Source of the DNA: Methylobacterium jeotgali
GTDB lineage: Bacteria > Pseudomonadota > Alphaproteobacteria > Rhizobiales > Beijerinckiaceae
Direction of reading: 5' to 3'
DNA length: 60,784 nucleotides
NCBI RefSeq assembly: GCF_022179345.1
Contig: NZ_BPQR01000015.1
Location: forward strand, 1 to 60,784
Shown here: positions 52,735 through 60,784 of the stretch, in pieces
Layout: each line of letters opens with the position of its first letter
Position numbering within the stretch: the stretch's first letter is position 1
Position numbers and translations under genes: made by a program
Notes under the pieces: model-generated
Databases searched by the model: none
What the model was told of the DNA's origin: nothing
What the model saw: the letters and a program-made list of their open reading frames with translations, nothing else

Positions 52735-53967
52735 ATGACGAATCCGGCTCTGGCGGTGGTGGACGATCCCGGCGCGCTGGGCCTCTGTCCGGCGCGTCTC
52801 GAGCGCATCGACGGCTGGATGCGCCGGCTCGTGGACGAGGGGCGCCTCGCCGGCTTGTCGGTGGCGGTGGAGCGTCGCGGGCGCCTCGGCTTCTTCCGCG
52901 CCCACGGGCGGAGCGACCTCGCCCGCGGCCGGCCCTTCGCGGACGACACCATCGTGCGCATCTACTCGATGACGAAGCCGCTGACCTCGGTGGCGGTGAT
53001 GATGCTCTACGAGGAGGGCCGCTTCCAGCTCGACGACCCCGTCACGCGCCTCCTGCCGGAGTTCGCGGGGATGCGCGTCCTGACCGGCGGCAACCGCGCC
53101 CGGCCCGAGACAGAACCCGCGCGGCGCGAGATCACGATCCGCGACCTCCTCACCCACACCGCGGGCCTCACCTACGGCTTCATGGAGGCGACGCTCGCCG
53201 ACGAGATCTACCGGCGGGAGGGCATCGACTTCCACCGCAGGGACGCGAGCCTCGCCGAGGTCGTGGAGCGGCTGGCGGGCCTGCCGCTGCTGGCCCAGCC
53301 CGGCGAGGAGTGGAACTACAGCGTCGCCACCGACGTGCTCGGGCATCTCGTAGCGGTGGTCTCCGGCATCGATTTCGCGAGTTTCCTGCGGGAGCGTGTG
53401 ATCGGCCCGCTCGGCATGGCCGACACCGACTTCCATGTACCGGCTGACAAGCTGCCGCGGTTCGCCGCGAACTACATCTACGACCGCGAGCGCCGCTTGA
53501 AGCTCTACGACGACAGCGTCGAGACCGCCTATGCGTCCCCGCCCGCCATCGCCTCGGGCGGCGGCGGCCTCGTCTCGACGGCGGCCGACTATCTCCGCTT
53601 CTGCCGATTCCTGCTGAACGGGGGCCAGCTCGACGGCGTGCGGCTCCTCGGGCGCAAGAGCGTCGCGCTGATGCTCGCCAACCACCTGCCGGGCGACCTC
53701 GCCGCCATGGGCACGCCGCGCTTCGCGGAGTCGTCCTACAGCGGTATCGGCTTCGGGCTCGGCGTCTCGGTGATGCTCGACCCGGCGCGCGCCCAGATCC
53801 TCGGCTCGCCCGGGGAGGCCGCCTGGGGCGGCGTCGCCTCGACGGCCTTCTGGATCGACCCGGCGGAGGACCTCTCGGTGGTCCTCCTGACCCAGCTCGT
53901 GCCCTCGTCCGCCCTGCCGATCCGACGCGAGCTGAGGGTGCTGGCCTATGCCGCGCTCACGGATTGA
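52735..53967 (+). CDS. Beta-lactamase-fold serine hydrolase
   Basis: This 410-aa protein has the SxxK motif SMTK (near 80), the YxN-like WNYSVATDVLG (near 197) and GFGLGVSV/GEAAWGGVASTAFW segments near the C-terminus, typical of esterase EstB and class-C-like enzymes. No signal peptide is obvious, so a cytoplasmic esterase or peptidase is more likely than a beta-lactamase. ATG at 52735 follows AGGAGAGC. Confidence 0.85.
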   Translation: MTNPALAVVDDPGALGLCPARLERIDGWMRRLVDEGRLAGLSVAVERRGRLGFFRAHGRSDLARGRPFADDTIVRIYSMTKPLTSVAVMMLYEEGRFQLDDPVTRLLPEFAGMRVLTGGNRARPETEPARREITIRDLLTHTAGLTYGFMEATLADEIYRREGIDFHRRDASLAEVVERLAGLPLLAQPGEEWNYSVATDVLGHLVAVVSGIDFASFLRERVIGPLGMADTDFHVPADKLPRFAANYIYDRERRLKLYDDSVETAYASPPAIASGGGGLVSTAADYLRFCRFLLNGGQLDGVRLLGRKSVALMLANHLPGDLAAMGTPRFAESSYSGIGFGLGVSVMLDPARAQILGSPGEAAWGGVASTAFWIDPAEDLSVVLLTQLVPSSALPIRRELRVLAYAALTD

Positions 53968-53993
53968 GCCGGCCCGCCGGAGCGGCGCCGGTC

Positions 53994-54632
53994 CTACTCC
54001 GCCGCCGGAGCCGGGGCGGCGGCCTTGGGGGCGGCGGCGGGCTTCGGCGCGGGCTTCGGGGTGGTGCCCGCTGCCGTGGCGCCGGCGGGCTTCGGTGCCC
54101 ATTCCGCGTCCGCGCGAGGACCGTTCGCGCCGTTGGTCGGGCCGGCGAGCTGGCCCGGCAGCGTGTCGGTCACGCGGGTCCAGGTCTGCGAGCCGCACAG
54201 GACGGCGAGCATGCAGCCGCGCACCGAAAGTTCCGTCGGCTGCTCCGACCAGACCGTGACGTCGTAGCTCTTGCCGTTGTCGGCGTTGTAGATCTTGCCC
54301 TCGTACTTGCCGTCACCGTTGAGCTTGAGGCCGAGGATGATCTGGTGCCCGAGTGAGGGCCGGGTCTGCTTCTTCGGGTCCGGGTTGAACTTGTCGACGC
54401 GGGGCTTGCCCTCCTCGTTGAGGGGCACCTTCAGCCAGACCGCGTAGCCGCAGAGGTTCTTCTCGGAGGGGCCGCACTTCTCCGTGCGGATGCGGGCGCG
54501 GCCGTCCTCGGTGAGCCAGGTTCCGGTCGGATCGCCGGCGGGGGCCGCGAGCACGGGGGCCGCGAAGGCGACGAGAGCGACGAGCGGCGAGGCCAGGCGT
54601 GCGGCGAGAGCACCGACCGGTCGAGACATCAT
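53994..54632 (-). CDS. Exported DUF2147 protein with Ala/Pro/Lys-rich tail
   Basis: This 212-aa protein has a signal peptide (hydrophobic 8-28, cleavage near LAAPA) and a DUF2147 domain (about 30-150, GTWLTEDGRARIRTEKC, CGYAVWLKVPL, YEGKIYNADNGKSYDV and LSVRGCMLAVLCGSQTWTRV). A low-complexity tail rich in Ala, Pro and Lys closes it. Four cysteines suggest two disulfides. Function unknown; the fold is lipocalin-like. Two ATG codons (54632 and 54629) are adjacent. Confidence 0.85.
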   Translation of the reverse strand: MMSRPVGALAARLASPLVALVAFAAPVLAAPAGDPTGTWLTEDGRARIRTEKCGPSEKNLCGYAVWLKVPLNEEGKPRVDKFNPDPKKQTRPSLGHQIILGLKLNGDGKYEGKIYNADNGKSYDVTVWSEQPTELSVRGCMLAVLCGSQTWTRVTDTLPGQLAGPTNGANGPRADAEWAPKPAGATAAGTTPKPAPKPAAAPKAAAPAPAAE

Positions 54633-54787
54633 ACGAAAACTCCCTCGATGGCCGCGGGGCGGCCGGGGCGGACCCGCTCCGCGCGGATGCGCCGAAATCC
54701 GCCCGCGCAATCGGCCGTGAAGGTGTCGGGATCATGACGACGCGGCAATGACCGGTGCGTCGAAGGCACTGACCCGCCAACGCGAAA

Positions 54788-54813
54788 GGGGCCGGCGCTC
54801 ACGCGCCGGCCCC
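54788..54813. terminator. Strong hairpin after the small cysteine-rich protein
   Basis: GGGGCCGGCGC and GCGCCGGCCCC form an 11-bp stem around TCAC. AAA precedes it on the plus strand, giving a short U-run for minus-strand transcripts from the gene at 54847-55056. Confidence 0.75.
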
Positions 54814-54846
54814 TCGATCAACCCTGGACGATCCGGGCGGCGCCGA

Positions 54847-55056
54847 TCACTCGGCGGCGGTCATCTCGGCGTTGAAGTGGCCGCACCAGTCCTTCGCGGC
54901 GACGACCGGCCACAGGCCCTTCGACTCGGGAGCCGGCTGGCTCACCGGGGGGTTGAAGCGGCAGAGGCCCTGGTCGCCGGAGGCTTGGCCGCCGTTGAGC
55001 TGGTGCTCGTCGAAGAAGCGGCAGCTCTGGCAGGACGCGTTCTGGGTGGAAGCCAT
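54847..55056 (-). CDS. Small four-to-five-cysteine protein
   Basis: This 69-aa protein has CQSCRFF (residues 9-15), GLCRFNPP (30-37) and DWCGHF (57-62), spacing typical of a small zinc- or Fe-S-binding module in alphaproteobacteria. ATG at 55056 is the only start. It has its own terminator and an AT-richer upstream region with a CTTATT/AATAAG palindrome at 55109-55123. Function unknown. Confidence 0.75.
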   Translation of the reverse strand: MASTQNASCQSCRFFDEHQLNGGQASGDQGLCRFNPPVSQPAPESKGLWPVVAAKDWCGHFNAEMTAAE

Positions 55057-55378
55057 GGGAATTCTCCGTGTGGTGCCGGGCGGGGGAAGGCCGTTGCCCG
55101 TCGCTGTTCTTATTTAGAATAAGTCCAATGAAGCGTCAACGGGCGAGCCCGGCGCGGGTTCCGCGGCGGCGTGCAGGGTCGGCAGATGTCGGAGCGCCGG
55201 TCGGCGGTCCGCACGCCGCCGGCGAGCAACGTGCGTCGAGACGAGCGGCCGGAGACGTCGGCTCCCCGAAACGGGAAGAGCCCCCTGCGCGATCGGGAGA
55301 TCGGCGCAGGGGGCTCTCGAGGCTGTCGGGGGGCGTGCGTTCCGAGAGGCGCCTCGCGGTCGCGGGCCGCCCGGCGGC
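55057..55378. other. Intergenic region with an AT-rich palindrome and the subtilase terminator
   Basis: This 322-bp stretch has no credible gene. CTTATT-TAG-AATAAG (55109-55123) lies about 55 bp upstream of the small cysteine-rich gene; on the minus strand it reads TTATTCTAAATAAG, which contains half of an Irr-type iron element, but this is only a resemblance. The right part contains the subtilase terminator. Confidence 0.5.
55278..55316. terminator. Terminator of the subtilase gene
   Basis: GAGCCCCCTGCGC and GCGCAGGGGGCTC form a perfect 13-bp stem around a 13-base loop, 63 bp beyond the subtilase stop. Confidence 0.7.
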
Positions 55379-58111
55379 TCAGATCAGGTCGCCGAACCCG
55401 GAGCGCCCCTCCCTGATGCCGTACTCGAGGAAGTGGAGCAGCGGGTCGGCGCCCGCCGCCGCCACGTCGGTGTACTGGGCGAGATAGGCGCTGGTGTTGA
55501 AGTGGCTCGACGGGTCCCGCCCCTCCTGCCAGCCGTGCTGGAGATAGTGGACGAGGGGATCGACGCCGGCCGCCGCCACGTCCGCGTTGTGCGAGAGGTA
55601 GTAGCGGGTGTCGAAGAAGGCGTTGGGGTTGCGGCCCTCCGCCTCGCCGTGCTGCTGCCAGTGGGTGAGCGGATCGACGCCGGCCGCCGCCACGTCGGGG
55701 TTGGCGAGACGGTAGAAGGTGGCGTCGAAGCCGTTGCTCAGGTGCGCGCCGTCCACGACCGGGATCGCCTTGCGCCCTTCCGCCTGCCCGTACTCGAGGT
55801 AGTGCAGCAGCGGGTCGACGCCGGCGGCGGCGACGTCGGCATTCCGCGCGAGGTAGAGGCTGGTGTCGAAGCTCGCCGAGGGGTCGCGTCCCTCGCGCCA
55901 GCCCTGGGCGTCATAGTGCGTGAGCGGATCGACGTTGGCGGCCTTCACGTCGCCATAGGCGGCGAGATAGGCGCGGGTGTCGAAGAAGGCGTTGGGGTTG
56001 CGCCCTTCGTGCCAGCCGTAATCGGCATAGTGCGCGTCGGCGCCGGCGCCGGCCGCGTACACGTCGGCATAGGTCCGCGCGTAGTAGACGTCGTCGACGA
56101 GGGGGTTGCTGCCGAGCGTCAGGGCGCCGTCGGCGAACTGGAGCTTGGCGATGCCGGTGAAGCTGTCGCGGCTCTCGCTGCCGGCCAGGACCGAGGTGGT
56201 GCCGGCCGCCAGCAGGCTGTAGTCGGCGATGCCCCTGAGCAGGTGGAGGGTGTCGCTACCGCCGCCGCCGGTTATGGTGTTGATGCCGCGCCCTGCGATG
56301 AAGATCTGGTCGGAGGCGTCGCCGACGAGGGTGTCGTTGCCGTCGCCCGTGATCAGCGAGGCGAACTTCATGCTGTCGCCGATGCGGATGTCGACCCCGG
56401 CGATGCTGGCCGCGTGCTTCGTCAGATCGACCACCGTGTCGCCGGTCACGGCGGCGGCATTCAGCGTGTGCGGGCCGACCGAGGGGGCAGAGAGCACGGC
56501 GCGGGAGGCGTCGGAGGCGCCGAGCCGGGCGTAGTCGTCGGTGTAGACGAAGGTCTGACCCGCGGTGACACTGTCGCCGAGCAGGGTGATGCTGGCCAGA
56601 ATGTCCACAGGCTGCGTCCCGCTGCCGTTGGTGACGCTCAGCGTCCAGGGTCCGGCGGTGCTCAGCTCGCCCCAGTTCTGCACCGAGTCGAAGGTGTAGC
56701 TGAACCTGGTGCCCGGAATAGCGGAGAAGTTGGCGGTGGGCGCCATCAAGGTGGTGGCCGTGTGCCCTCCCGGCCCGATGAGGCTCAGCGTGAGCTCGCC
56801 GAAGTCCATCGGGTAGTTGTCCCTGCCCATCTCGACAGTGACGGAGACGTGCTGAACCCTCAGCGGCTCCTGGAAGGAGGCGGTGAACTTCACGGTGTCG
56901 TTGGCATTGACCGTCGATCCGCCGGGGGCGGTCAGCAGCGCCGATTCACGGGCGAGGTTCTGGAAGGTGCTCTGCTTGCCCCAGGTCTCGGCCAGACGCA
57001 CCGCCGCGAGGGCGTCGACATGGCCGAAGCCGAGATCGCTGTTGAAGAGGTGGCCGCCGCCGTTCCAGTCGGTCGCGCCGTTGGTGTTCCAGGTCGTCAC
57101 GCCGGCGGGGGTGCGGGCGCTGTAGGCCAGGATCTCCTGGACGTCGCGGTAGCCGAGGCTCGGATTGGCTTCCAGCATCAGCGCCACCACGCCCGTGGCG
57201 ATCGGTGCAGCGGCCGAGGTGCCGTTGAAGCCGTAGCTGGCCCTTTCGATGGCGGGCTGCGGGTCGAGGACGTTGGTGTAGTCGCCGTCCTTGAACTTGT
57301 TGGAGCCCGCGGTGCCGAGGAGGTCGGTGGTGACGATGCTCGGCACCTCGTTGGCACGGCCGGTATACAGTCCGTTGCCGCTTCCCGGCGCGGCGACGAG
57401 AACGTTCGGGCCGGGCGTGGAGTAGGAGGAGACGGTGCCGTCCGCGTTGGCCGCGGCCACGACGGTGACGTAGGGCGAGTTCGTCAGAGGCGAGTAGAGG
57501 GTGTTGGCGAACTTTTCGCGGTCGTTGCCGGCCGAGAACATGCTGACGGTGCCGAGGCCGTTCCGTCCGAGCTCGACGAGGCTGATATGCGCACCCGCGA
57601 AGAACTTCTGCTGATCCCGCAGGCCGAAGGGATCGTTGCCGGTGTTCGTGAAGCCCCAGCTGTTGTTGAGCACGTCCACGCCGTCCATCAGCGCGCGCGG
57701 CGCGGCCTCGATGTAGTTCTCCGTGTCCGTGGGACCGAGCGAGGTGTAGCCGATGCCCTTGGCGCCGTAGGCGACGCCGACGACGCCCTGGCCGTTCTGC
57801 GCCGCCACGATCAGGCCCATGGTGGCCGTGCCGTGGGAGCCGTCGGTGGTGCCGGGCCTATGCGTCCTCAGGTCGTAGAACTTGTTGAGCAGCAGGTTCG
57901 GCGCGAGGTCCGGGTGCTGCGTCTGGAATCCGTCGTCGAACACACCGACGACGACGCCCTTGCCGGTGTAGTCCGGCCAGACGCCGGTCACGTTGATGTC
58001 GTTCCGATAGGTGCCGGAGGCCTGCGGTAGACCCATGATGTCCTGCCCGGTATTGCGCAGATGCCACTGCGCATCGAACAGAGGATCGGTGGGGATGTAG
58101 TTCGAGGCCAC
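55379..58111 (-). CDS. RTX-type secreted subtilisin-like protease with P domain and six C-terminal repeats
   Basis: This 910-aa protein starts with an S8 peptidase domain: Asp59 in VFDDG, His93 in GSHGT, oxyanion Asn196 in SAGND and Ser299 in NGTSAAAP. A P/proprotein-convertase-like beta domain follows (about 405-520), then a calcium-binding GDGNDTLVGD and GGGGSDTL region (about 595-635). Residues about 672-910 hold six repeats with consensus FDTxxYLxxNxDVAAAGVDPLxHY and GxxEGR. There is no N-terminal signal peptide, which with the RTX part suggests type I export. No type I secretion genes are nearby. The gene is monocistronic with its own terminator. Confidence 0.88.
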   Translation of the reverse strand: MASNYIPTDPLFDAQWHLRNTGQDIMGLPQASGTYRNDINVTGVWPDYTGKGVVVGVFDDGFQTQHPDLAPNLLLNKFYDLRTHRPGTTDGSHGTATMGLIVAAQNGQGVVGVAYGAKGIGYTSLGPTDTENYIEAAPRALMDGVDVLNNSWGFTNTGNDPFGLRDQQKFFAGAHISLVELGRNGLGTVSMFSAGNDREKFANTLYSPLTNSPYVTVVAAANADGTVSSYSTPGPNVLVAAPGSGNGLYTGRANEVPSIVTTDLLGTAGSNKFKDGDYTNVLDPQPAIERASYGFNGTSAAAPIATGVVALMLEANPSLGYRDVQEILAYSARTPAGVTTWNTNGATDWNGGGHLFNSDLGFGHVDALAAVRLAETWGKQSTFQNLARESALLTAPGGSTVNANDTVKFTASFQEPLRVQHVSVTVEMGRDNYPMDFGELTLSLIGPGGHTATTLMAPTANFSAIPGTRFSYTFDSVQNWGELSTAGPWTLSVTNGSGTQPVDILASITLLGDSVTAGQTFVYTDDYARLGASDASRAVLSAPSVGPHTLNAAAVTGDTVVDLTKHAASIAGVDIRIGDSMKFASLITGDGNDTLVGDASDQIFIAGRGINTITGGGGSDTLHLLRGIADYSLLAAGTTSVLAGSESRDSFTGIAKLQFADGALTLGSNPLVDDVYYARTYADVYAAGAGADAHYADYGWHEGRNPNAFFDTRAYLAAYGDVKAANVDPLTHYDAQGWREGRDPSASFDTSLYLARNADVAAAGVDPLLHYLEYGQAEGRKAIPVVDGAHLSNGFDATFYRLANPDVAAAGVDPLTHWQQHGEAEGRNPNAFFDTRYYLSHNADVAAAGVDPLVHYLQHGWQEGRDPSSHFNTSAYLAQYTDVAAAGADPLLHFLEYGIREGRSGFGDLI
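55382..56098 (-). repeat. Six tandem coding repeats (about 38-46 residues each)
   Basis: Each unit has a core like NADVAAAGVDPLLHY followed by GxxEGRxPxxxFDT. Units two to six are nearly uniform; unit one is more diverged and unit three to four has a longer spacer. The repeats occupy the last quarter of the subtilase. Confidence 0.85.
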
Positions 58112-58336
58112 AGCAAAACTCCGGAACGGGACCGCAATGTCCAGTTACAGTTCGATGGTTAGGAACGGGTGAACGTTCACGACATCGCGAGCGGGAACGG
58201 TTGTTGTCCACAGGGCGCCCGCACGCAGGAGGCGCAGCTGCGCTCGACCGACCGGCGGGTCGCATGATCCGCGAGGCCATGAGGCGGCCGCCGAGAATCG
58301 TATTCAATCCCGGCGGGCTGCCCTAGATTGGCGGGC

Positions 58337-59038
58337 ATGATGGACCCGCACCTCTTCGGCCGCCTCGACTTCGCCCACCGGTTGCCGGACCGCGATCCGC
58401 TGCCGCCGGGGCTGCATGCGCTCGGCCTGTTCGAGAAGCGGGACGCGATGCTGCTGGTGCCGGAGCGCGTCGATCCGCGCCGCCCGACGAGCCTCGTGGT
58501 GCTCTTCCACGGCGGCGGCGGCAGCGCCGAGAAGATCCTGCCGATGCTGGCCGAGCACGCGCAGGCGCGCGGCTTCCTGCTGCTGGTGCCGCAGTCGCTG
58601 TTCCCGACCTGGGACATCGTCATCGCCGGCAACGGGCCTGACCGGCAGCGCCTCGACGCGGCGCTCGCCGAGGTCGCCGCGCGCTTCCTCCTCGATCCGG
58701 AGCGGCTCGTCTTCGCGGGCCACTCGGACGGGGGCAGCTACACGCTCTCCCTGGGGCTCACCAACGGGCAGTTCGTGACCCACCTCATCGTGTCCTCGGC
58801 GGGCTTCATGTCGGTGCAGATGCAGGCGGGCGCGCCCCGCGTCTTCCTCTCCCACGGGACCAAGGACGAGCAGATCCCCATCGACCGCAGCGGCCGCGCC
58901 CATTCCGCCAAGCTCCGGGAGGCGGGCTACGACGTGACCTATGTCGAGTATGACGGCCCCCACGCCTGGCAGAAGCCGGTGGTGGCGCAAGCGGTGGCGA
59001 TGTTCTTCGGGGAGGACGTCCGCGGGGCCGAGGCCTGA
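58337..59038 (+). CDS. Alpha/beta hydrolase (phospholipase/carboxylesterase-like)
   Basis: This 233-aa protein has the oxyanion region VVLFHGGGGSAEKIL, the nucleophile FAGHSDGGSYTLSL, a late GTKDEQIPIDRSG (acid) and GPHAWQKP (histidine), in the order of the phospholipase/carboxylesterase and poly(3-hydroxybutyrate)-depolymerase-like groups. No signal peptide is clear. ATG codons at 58337 and 58340 are adjacent. It converges with xoxJ over 22 bp. Confidence 0.82.
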   Translation: MMDPHLFGRLDFAHRLPDRDPLPPGLHALGLFEKRDAMLLVPERVDPRRPTSLVVLFHGGGGSAEKILPMLAEHAQARGFLLLVPQSLFPTWDIVIAGNGPDRQRLDAALAEVAARFLLDPERLVFAGHSDGGSYTLSLGLTNGQFVTHLIVSSAGFMSVQMQAGAPRVFLSHGTKDEQIPIDRSGRAHSAKLREAGYDVTYVEYDGPHAWQKPVVAQAVAMFFGEDVRGAEA

Positions 59039-59060
59039 GGGGCGGTCTCCACCGGCTCGC

Positions 59061-59906
59061 CTACCGGGACGGCTCCAGGAGCTTGTCGCCCTCGTCCTCG
59101 AGGAGCGGCACGTCGTATTCGCGCAGCACCGCCTCGATATCGGCGCGCCGCTTGCGCAGGATCGTGTTGAGGCTGCGCTTCCAGTCGTTCTCGCCGTGGC
59201 GGACGCCCATGGCGATCCGGTAGGTCATGGAGGGGCGGTCGGGCTCCTGGAGGAGGGGCGTCACCTCCATCGGCACGCCGCTCCGCTTGGCCAGCCAGCC
59301 GACCGAGGGACCCCACAGGATCGCGGCGTCGAGCTTGCCCTCGGCGAGGTCGGAGACGATCTCGGCGGCGACCGTCTGGTGCTTGCGGGCGGGATCGAGC
59401 TGGTAGGGCGCGTAGGCCTTCATGCTGCCGATCATGCCGAGATCGCCGAGCCGGTTGACCGGGGGCGTGCCGGCGATGACGCCCACCGCCTTGCCCTTGA
59501 GGCGCGGGTCGTCGATGCGGGCGAGCCCCTCGAAGGTGCCCCGGCGGGTCACGATCGTGTAGGCGGAGCGGTAATAGGGGTTCGTGCTCTGCACGATGTC
59601 GCTGCCGAAGGCGGAGCCGACGATCAGGTCGCAGAGGCCGGTGCCCAGCGTGTTGCGCACGAAGCCCGGCCCCTGCTGGAGCCAGTAGTAGCGCACCTTC
59701 ACCTTGAGCTCGTCCGCGACGATCGCCGCGATGCGGTTCTCGAAGCCGTCCTCCTTGCGCTCGGAGAACGGCATGTTGCCGGGATCGCCGCAGACCCGCA
59801 GCACGTCGGCGGTGACGAGGTCCGGCATCGTCTGGCCGGAGGCCTCCCGCGCCCCCGGCCCGAAGGCCAGGAGCGCGAGGACCGGGATCGACCTGAAGCG
59901 GGTCAT
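59061..59906 (-). CDS. xoxJ: XoxJ: periplasmic binding protein of the lanthanide methanol dehydrogenase system
   Basis: This 281-aa protein has a signal peptide (about 1-24) and the solute-binding fold of the quinoprotein-dehydrogenase-associated family: TADVLRVCGDPGNMPFSER, GLCDLIVGSAFGSDIVQSTNPYY-type motifs and AEGKLDAAILWGPSVGWLAK. It is thought to help mature XoxF, the lanthanide- and PQQ-dependent methanol dehydrogenase. ATG at 59906 shares one base with the xoxG stop (TGATG), so it is translated with xoxG. Confidence 0.92.
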   Translation of the reverse strand: MTRFRSIPVLALLAFGPGAREASGQTMPDLVTADVLRVCGDPGNMPFSERKEDGFENRIAAIVADELKVKVRYYWLQQGPGFVRNTLGTGLCDLIVGSAFGSDIVQSTNPYYRSAYTIVTRRGTFEGLARIDDPRLKGKAVGVIAGTPPVNRLGDLGMIGSMKAYAPYQLDPARKHQTVAAEIVSDLAEGKLDAAILWGPSVGWLAKRSGVPMEVTPLLQEPDRPSMTYRIAMGVRHGENDWKRSLNTILRKRRADIEAVLREYDVPLLEDEGDKLLEPSR

Positions 59907-60547
59907 CAGCCGCCCAGGCACTCCTTCTCGGCCGTCTTGGCGGCCTCGGGCTTCTCTTCCTTGTCGCCGGGCCGCGTACGGCCCCAGGCGCCGGCGGCGC
60001 GGGCCCGCAGGTACACGTACAGATCGTCCGCGTAGCACATGACGTTCTTGTTGTCGCCGAAGGCCGGCATGACCTTCTGCTCGGACGCGCTCACGTCCTG
60101 CTTGCCGCCGGCCAGGATGCCGATGAACTCCTCGTAGCCGAGGTGCTTCAACGAGTCCTTCAGAGCGGGGGCGTAGGTCGAGCCCATGCCGTCCGGTCCA
60201 TGGCAGACGTGGCACTCGGCATGGTAGCGACGGTAGCCGGAGTACAGGTACCAGTCGACTTTCTTGCCGTTGTTGGTGACGTGGAAGGTCGGGTTGCCGT
60301 CCTTGTCGCGGTACTTGCCGCCGTCGTCCTTCACCGCGGCCGCGGCGGCGAGGACCTTGTCGTCCTTCTCCGCCGTCTTGTCGTCGGCGTTGAGGGAGTT
60401 GGCGAGGGCGGAATCGGCGGGCTTGGCATCCTCAGCATGTACGGCAACCGCACTGACGGCTGCTAGGGCGAGGGCGGCCGTGAGCGGCCGCAGGACGAAA
60501 GTGCTGAGGTTGAGCAAGAGTATCTTCTCCCTGAAGGTCGTTCCCAT
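59906..60547 (-). CDS. xoxG: XoxG: cytochrome c electron acceptor of XoxF
   Basis: This 213-aa protein has a signal peptide (about 20-38), an acidic/alanine-rich stretch and one haem motif, CHVCH (112-116), with AECHVCHGPDGMGSTYAP. The C-terminal charged tail resembles XoxG of Methylorubrum. It accepts electrons from XoxF in the periplasm. ATG at 60547 follows AGGAAA. The hairpin between xoxF and xoxG may lower xoxG transcript levels. Confidence 0.92.
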   Translation of the reverse strand: MGTTFREKILLLNLSTFVLRPLTAALALAAVSAVAVHAEDAKPADSALANSLNADDKTAEKDDKVLAAAAAVKDDGGKYRDKDGNPTFHVTNNGKKVDWYLYSGYRRYHAECHVCHGPDGMGSTYAPALKDSLKHLGYEEFIGILAGGKQDVSASEQKVMPAFGDNKNVMCYADDLYVYLRARAAGAWGRTRPGDKEEKPEAAKTAEKECLGG

Positions 60548-60599
60548 TTTCCTGGGCCGTTCTAGCCGCGGAGCCTTATTAGAACGTCTTTAATACGAA

Positions 60600-60629
60600 G
60601 GTGCCGGCACGGGAAGCCGTGCCGGCACC
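60600..60629. terminator. Strong hairpin between xoxF and xoxG
   Basis: A 13-bp perfect stem (60600-60612 with 60617-60629) with GAAG loop lies 27 bp after xoxF. On the minus strand it is followed by CTTCGTATTAAAGACG, a weak U tract, so partial termination is likely. Confidence 0.7.
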
Positions 60630-60655
60630 TCACATTTCTGCGAACCTGCGACCGA

Positions 60656-60784
60656 TTAGTTCGGCAGCGTGAAGACGGTGAGCTGACCGCCGAGGTTCGT
60701 GTAGTTGGAGAGGGCCGCGTAGCCGCCCACCGCGCCGAGACCGGCGTTCGGGTCGGTCAGGCCGGCCGCGAGGCCGATGCCGGC
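60656..60784 (-). CDS. xoxF: XoxF lanthanide-dependent methanol dehydrogenase, C-terminal end only
   Basis: The last 42 codons are visible, with [20 protein letters not shown] and the ending LTVFTLPN. This is the C-terminus of a quinoprotein methanol dehydrogenase; the downstream xoxG and xoxJ show it is of the Xox rather than the Mxa type. The upstream coding region, including the PQQ and metal sites, lies outside the window. It would use the PQQ made by the pqq genes at 13303-16724. Confidence 0.82.
   Translation of the reverse strand, partial: AGIGLAAGLTDPNAGLGAVGGYAALSNYTNLGGQLTVFTLPN

Noticed and set aside
52735..53967. Classification of the serine hydrolase as an antibiotic beta-lactamase
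   Set aside because: It lacks a visible export signal and its motifs suit esterase EstB-like enzymes equally well or better.
1..60784. CRISPR arrays, insertion sequences or rRNA genes
   Set aside because: No regularly spaced direct repeats with unique spacers, no intact transposase reading frame and no rRNA-like stretch were seen.

Overview
The window reads as chromosome of a pink-pigmented facultative methylotroph, most likely a Methylobacterium or Methylorubrum species. The evidence is the very GC-rich coding bias on both strands, the tetrahydromethanopterin (H4MPT) formaldehyde-oxidation genes, a fused pqqCD, an MxbD/MxbM-like two-component pair beside pqqA, and a xoxF-xoxG-xoxJ end. All names are from reading the translations and motifs; no database search was run.

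Region 1 (1-10283) is the C1 core. On the minus strand, mtdB, an ATP-grasp gene, mch, a RimK-like ATP-grasp gene and a CitG/MdcB-like gene (cut by the window edge) form a tightly packed, overlapping operon. The beta-RFAP synthase gene of H4MPT synthesis follows upstream on the same strand. Divergent to it, fhcB-fhcA-fhcD-fhcC encode the formyltransferase/hydrolase complex. Together these oxidise methylene-H4MPT to formate and make part of the required cofactors. Region 2 (10430-17792) holds a 68-aa ORF, mxbD-mxbM, pqqA-pqqB-pqqCD-pqqE and two exported proteins of unknown function that overlap the end of pqqE, so methanol-oxidation control and PQQ synthesis sit side by side.

Region 3 (17869-29047) is housekeeping: folP and a folB-folK fusion, a dCTP-deaminase-like gene, apaG, argE, a secreted RG-rich repeat protein, argD-argF-hslO behind a clear promoter and a structured leader, RidA and a glycerophosphodiester phosphodiesterase. 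Region 4 (29054-30778) is different: a lower-GC 1.6-kb segment bounded by a 25-bp direct repeat that includes the 3' end of a CAU tRNA. It carries a zinc-ribbon methyltransferase and the 5' fragment of a tyrosine-recombinase gene, so it looks like the remnant of a tRNA-targeted integrative element.

Region 5 (31011-54632) is mixed metabolism and transport: an exported esterase, scoA-scoB, an AsmA-like protein, a Crp-like regulator with a PotGHI-type transporter lacking a binding protein, an LpxC-like deacetylase, an ABC-F ATPase, a sulfotransferase-like protein, a GlcG/OppABC group without ATPases, an MFS carrier, glucokinase, trehalose-6-phosphate phosphatase, a beta-lactamase-fold hydrolase and a DUF2147 protein. 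Region 6 (54847-60784) has a small cysteine-rich protein, a 910-aa RTX-type subtilase with six C-terminal repeats, a phospholipase/carboxylesterase-like hydrolase, and xoxJ, xoxG and the last 42 codons of xoxF, the lanthanide-dependent methanol dehydrogenase that uses the PQQ made by region 2.
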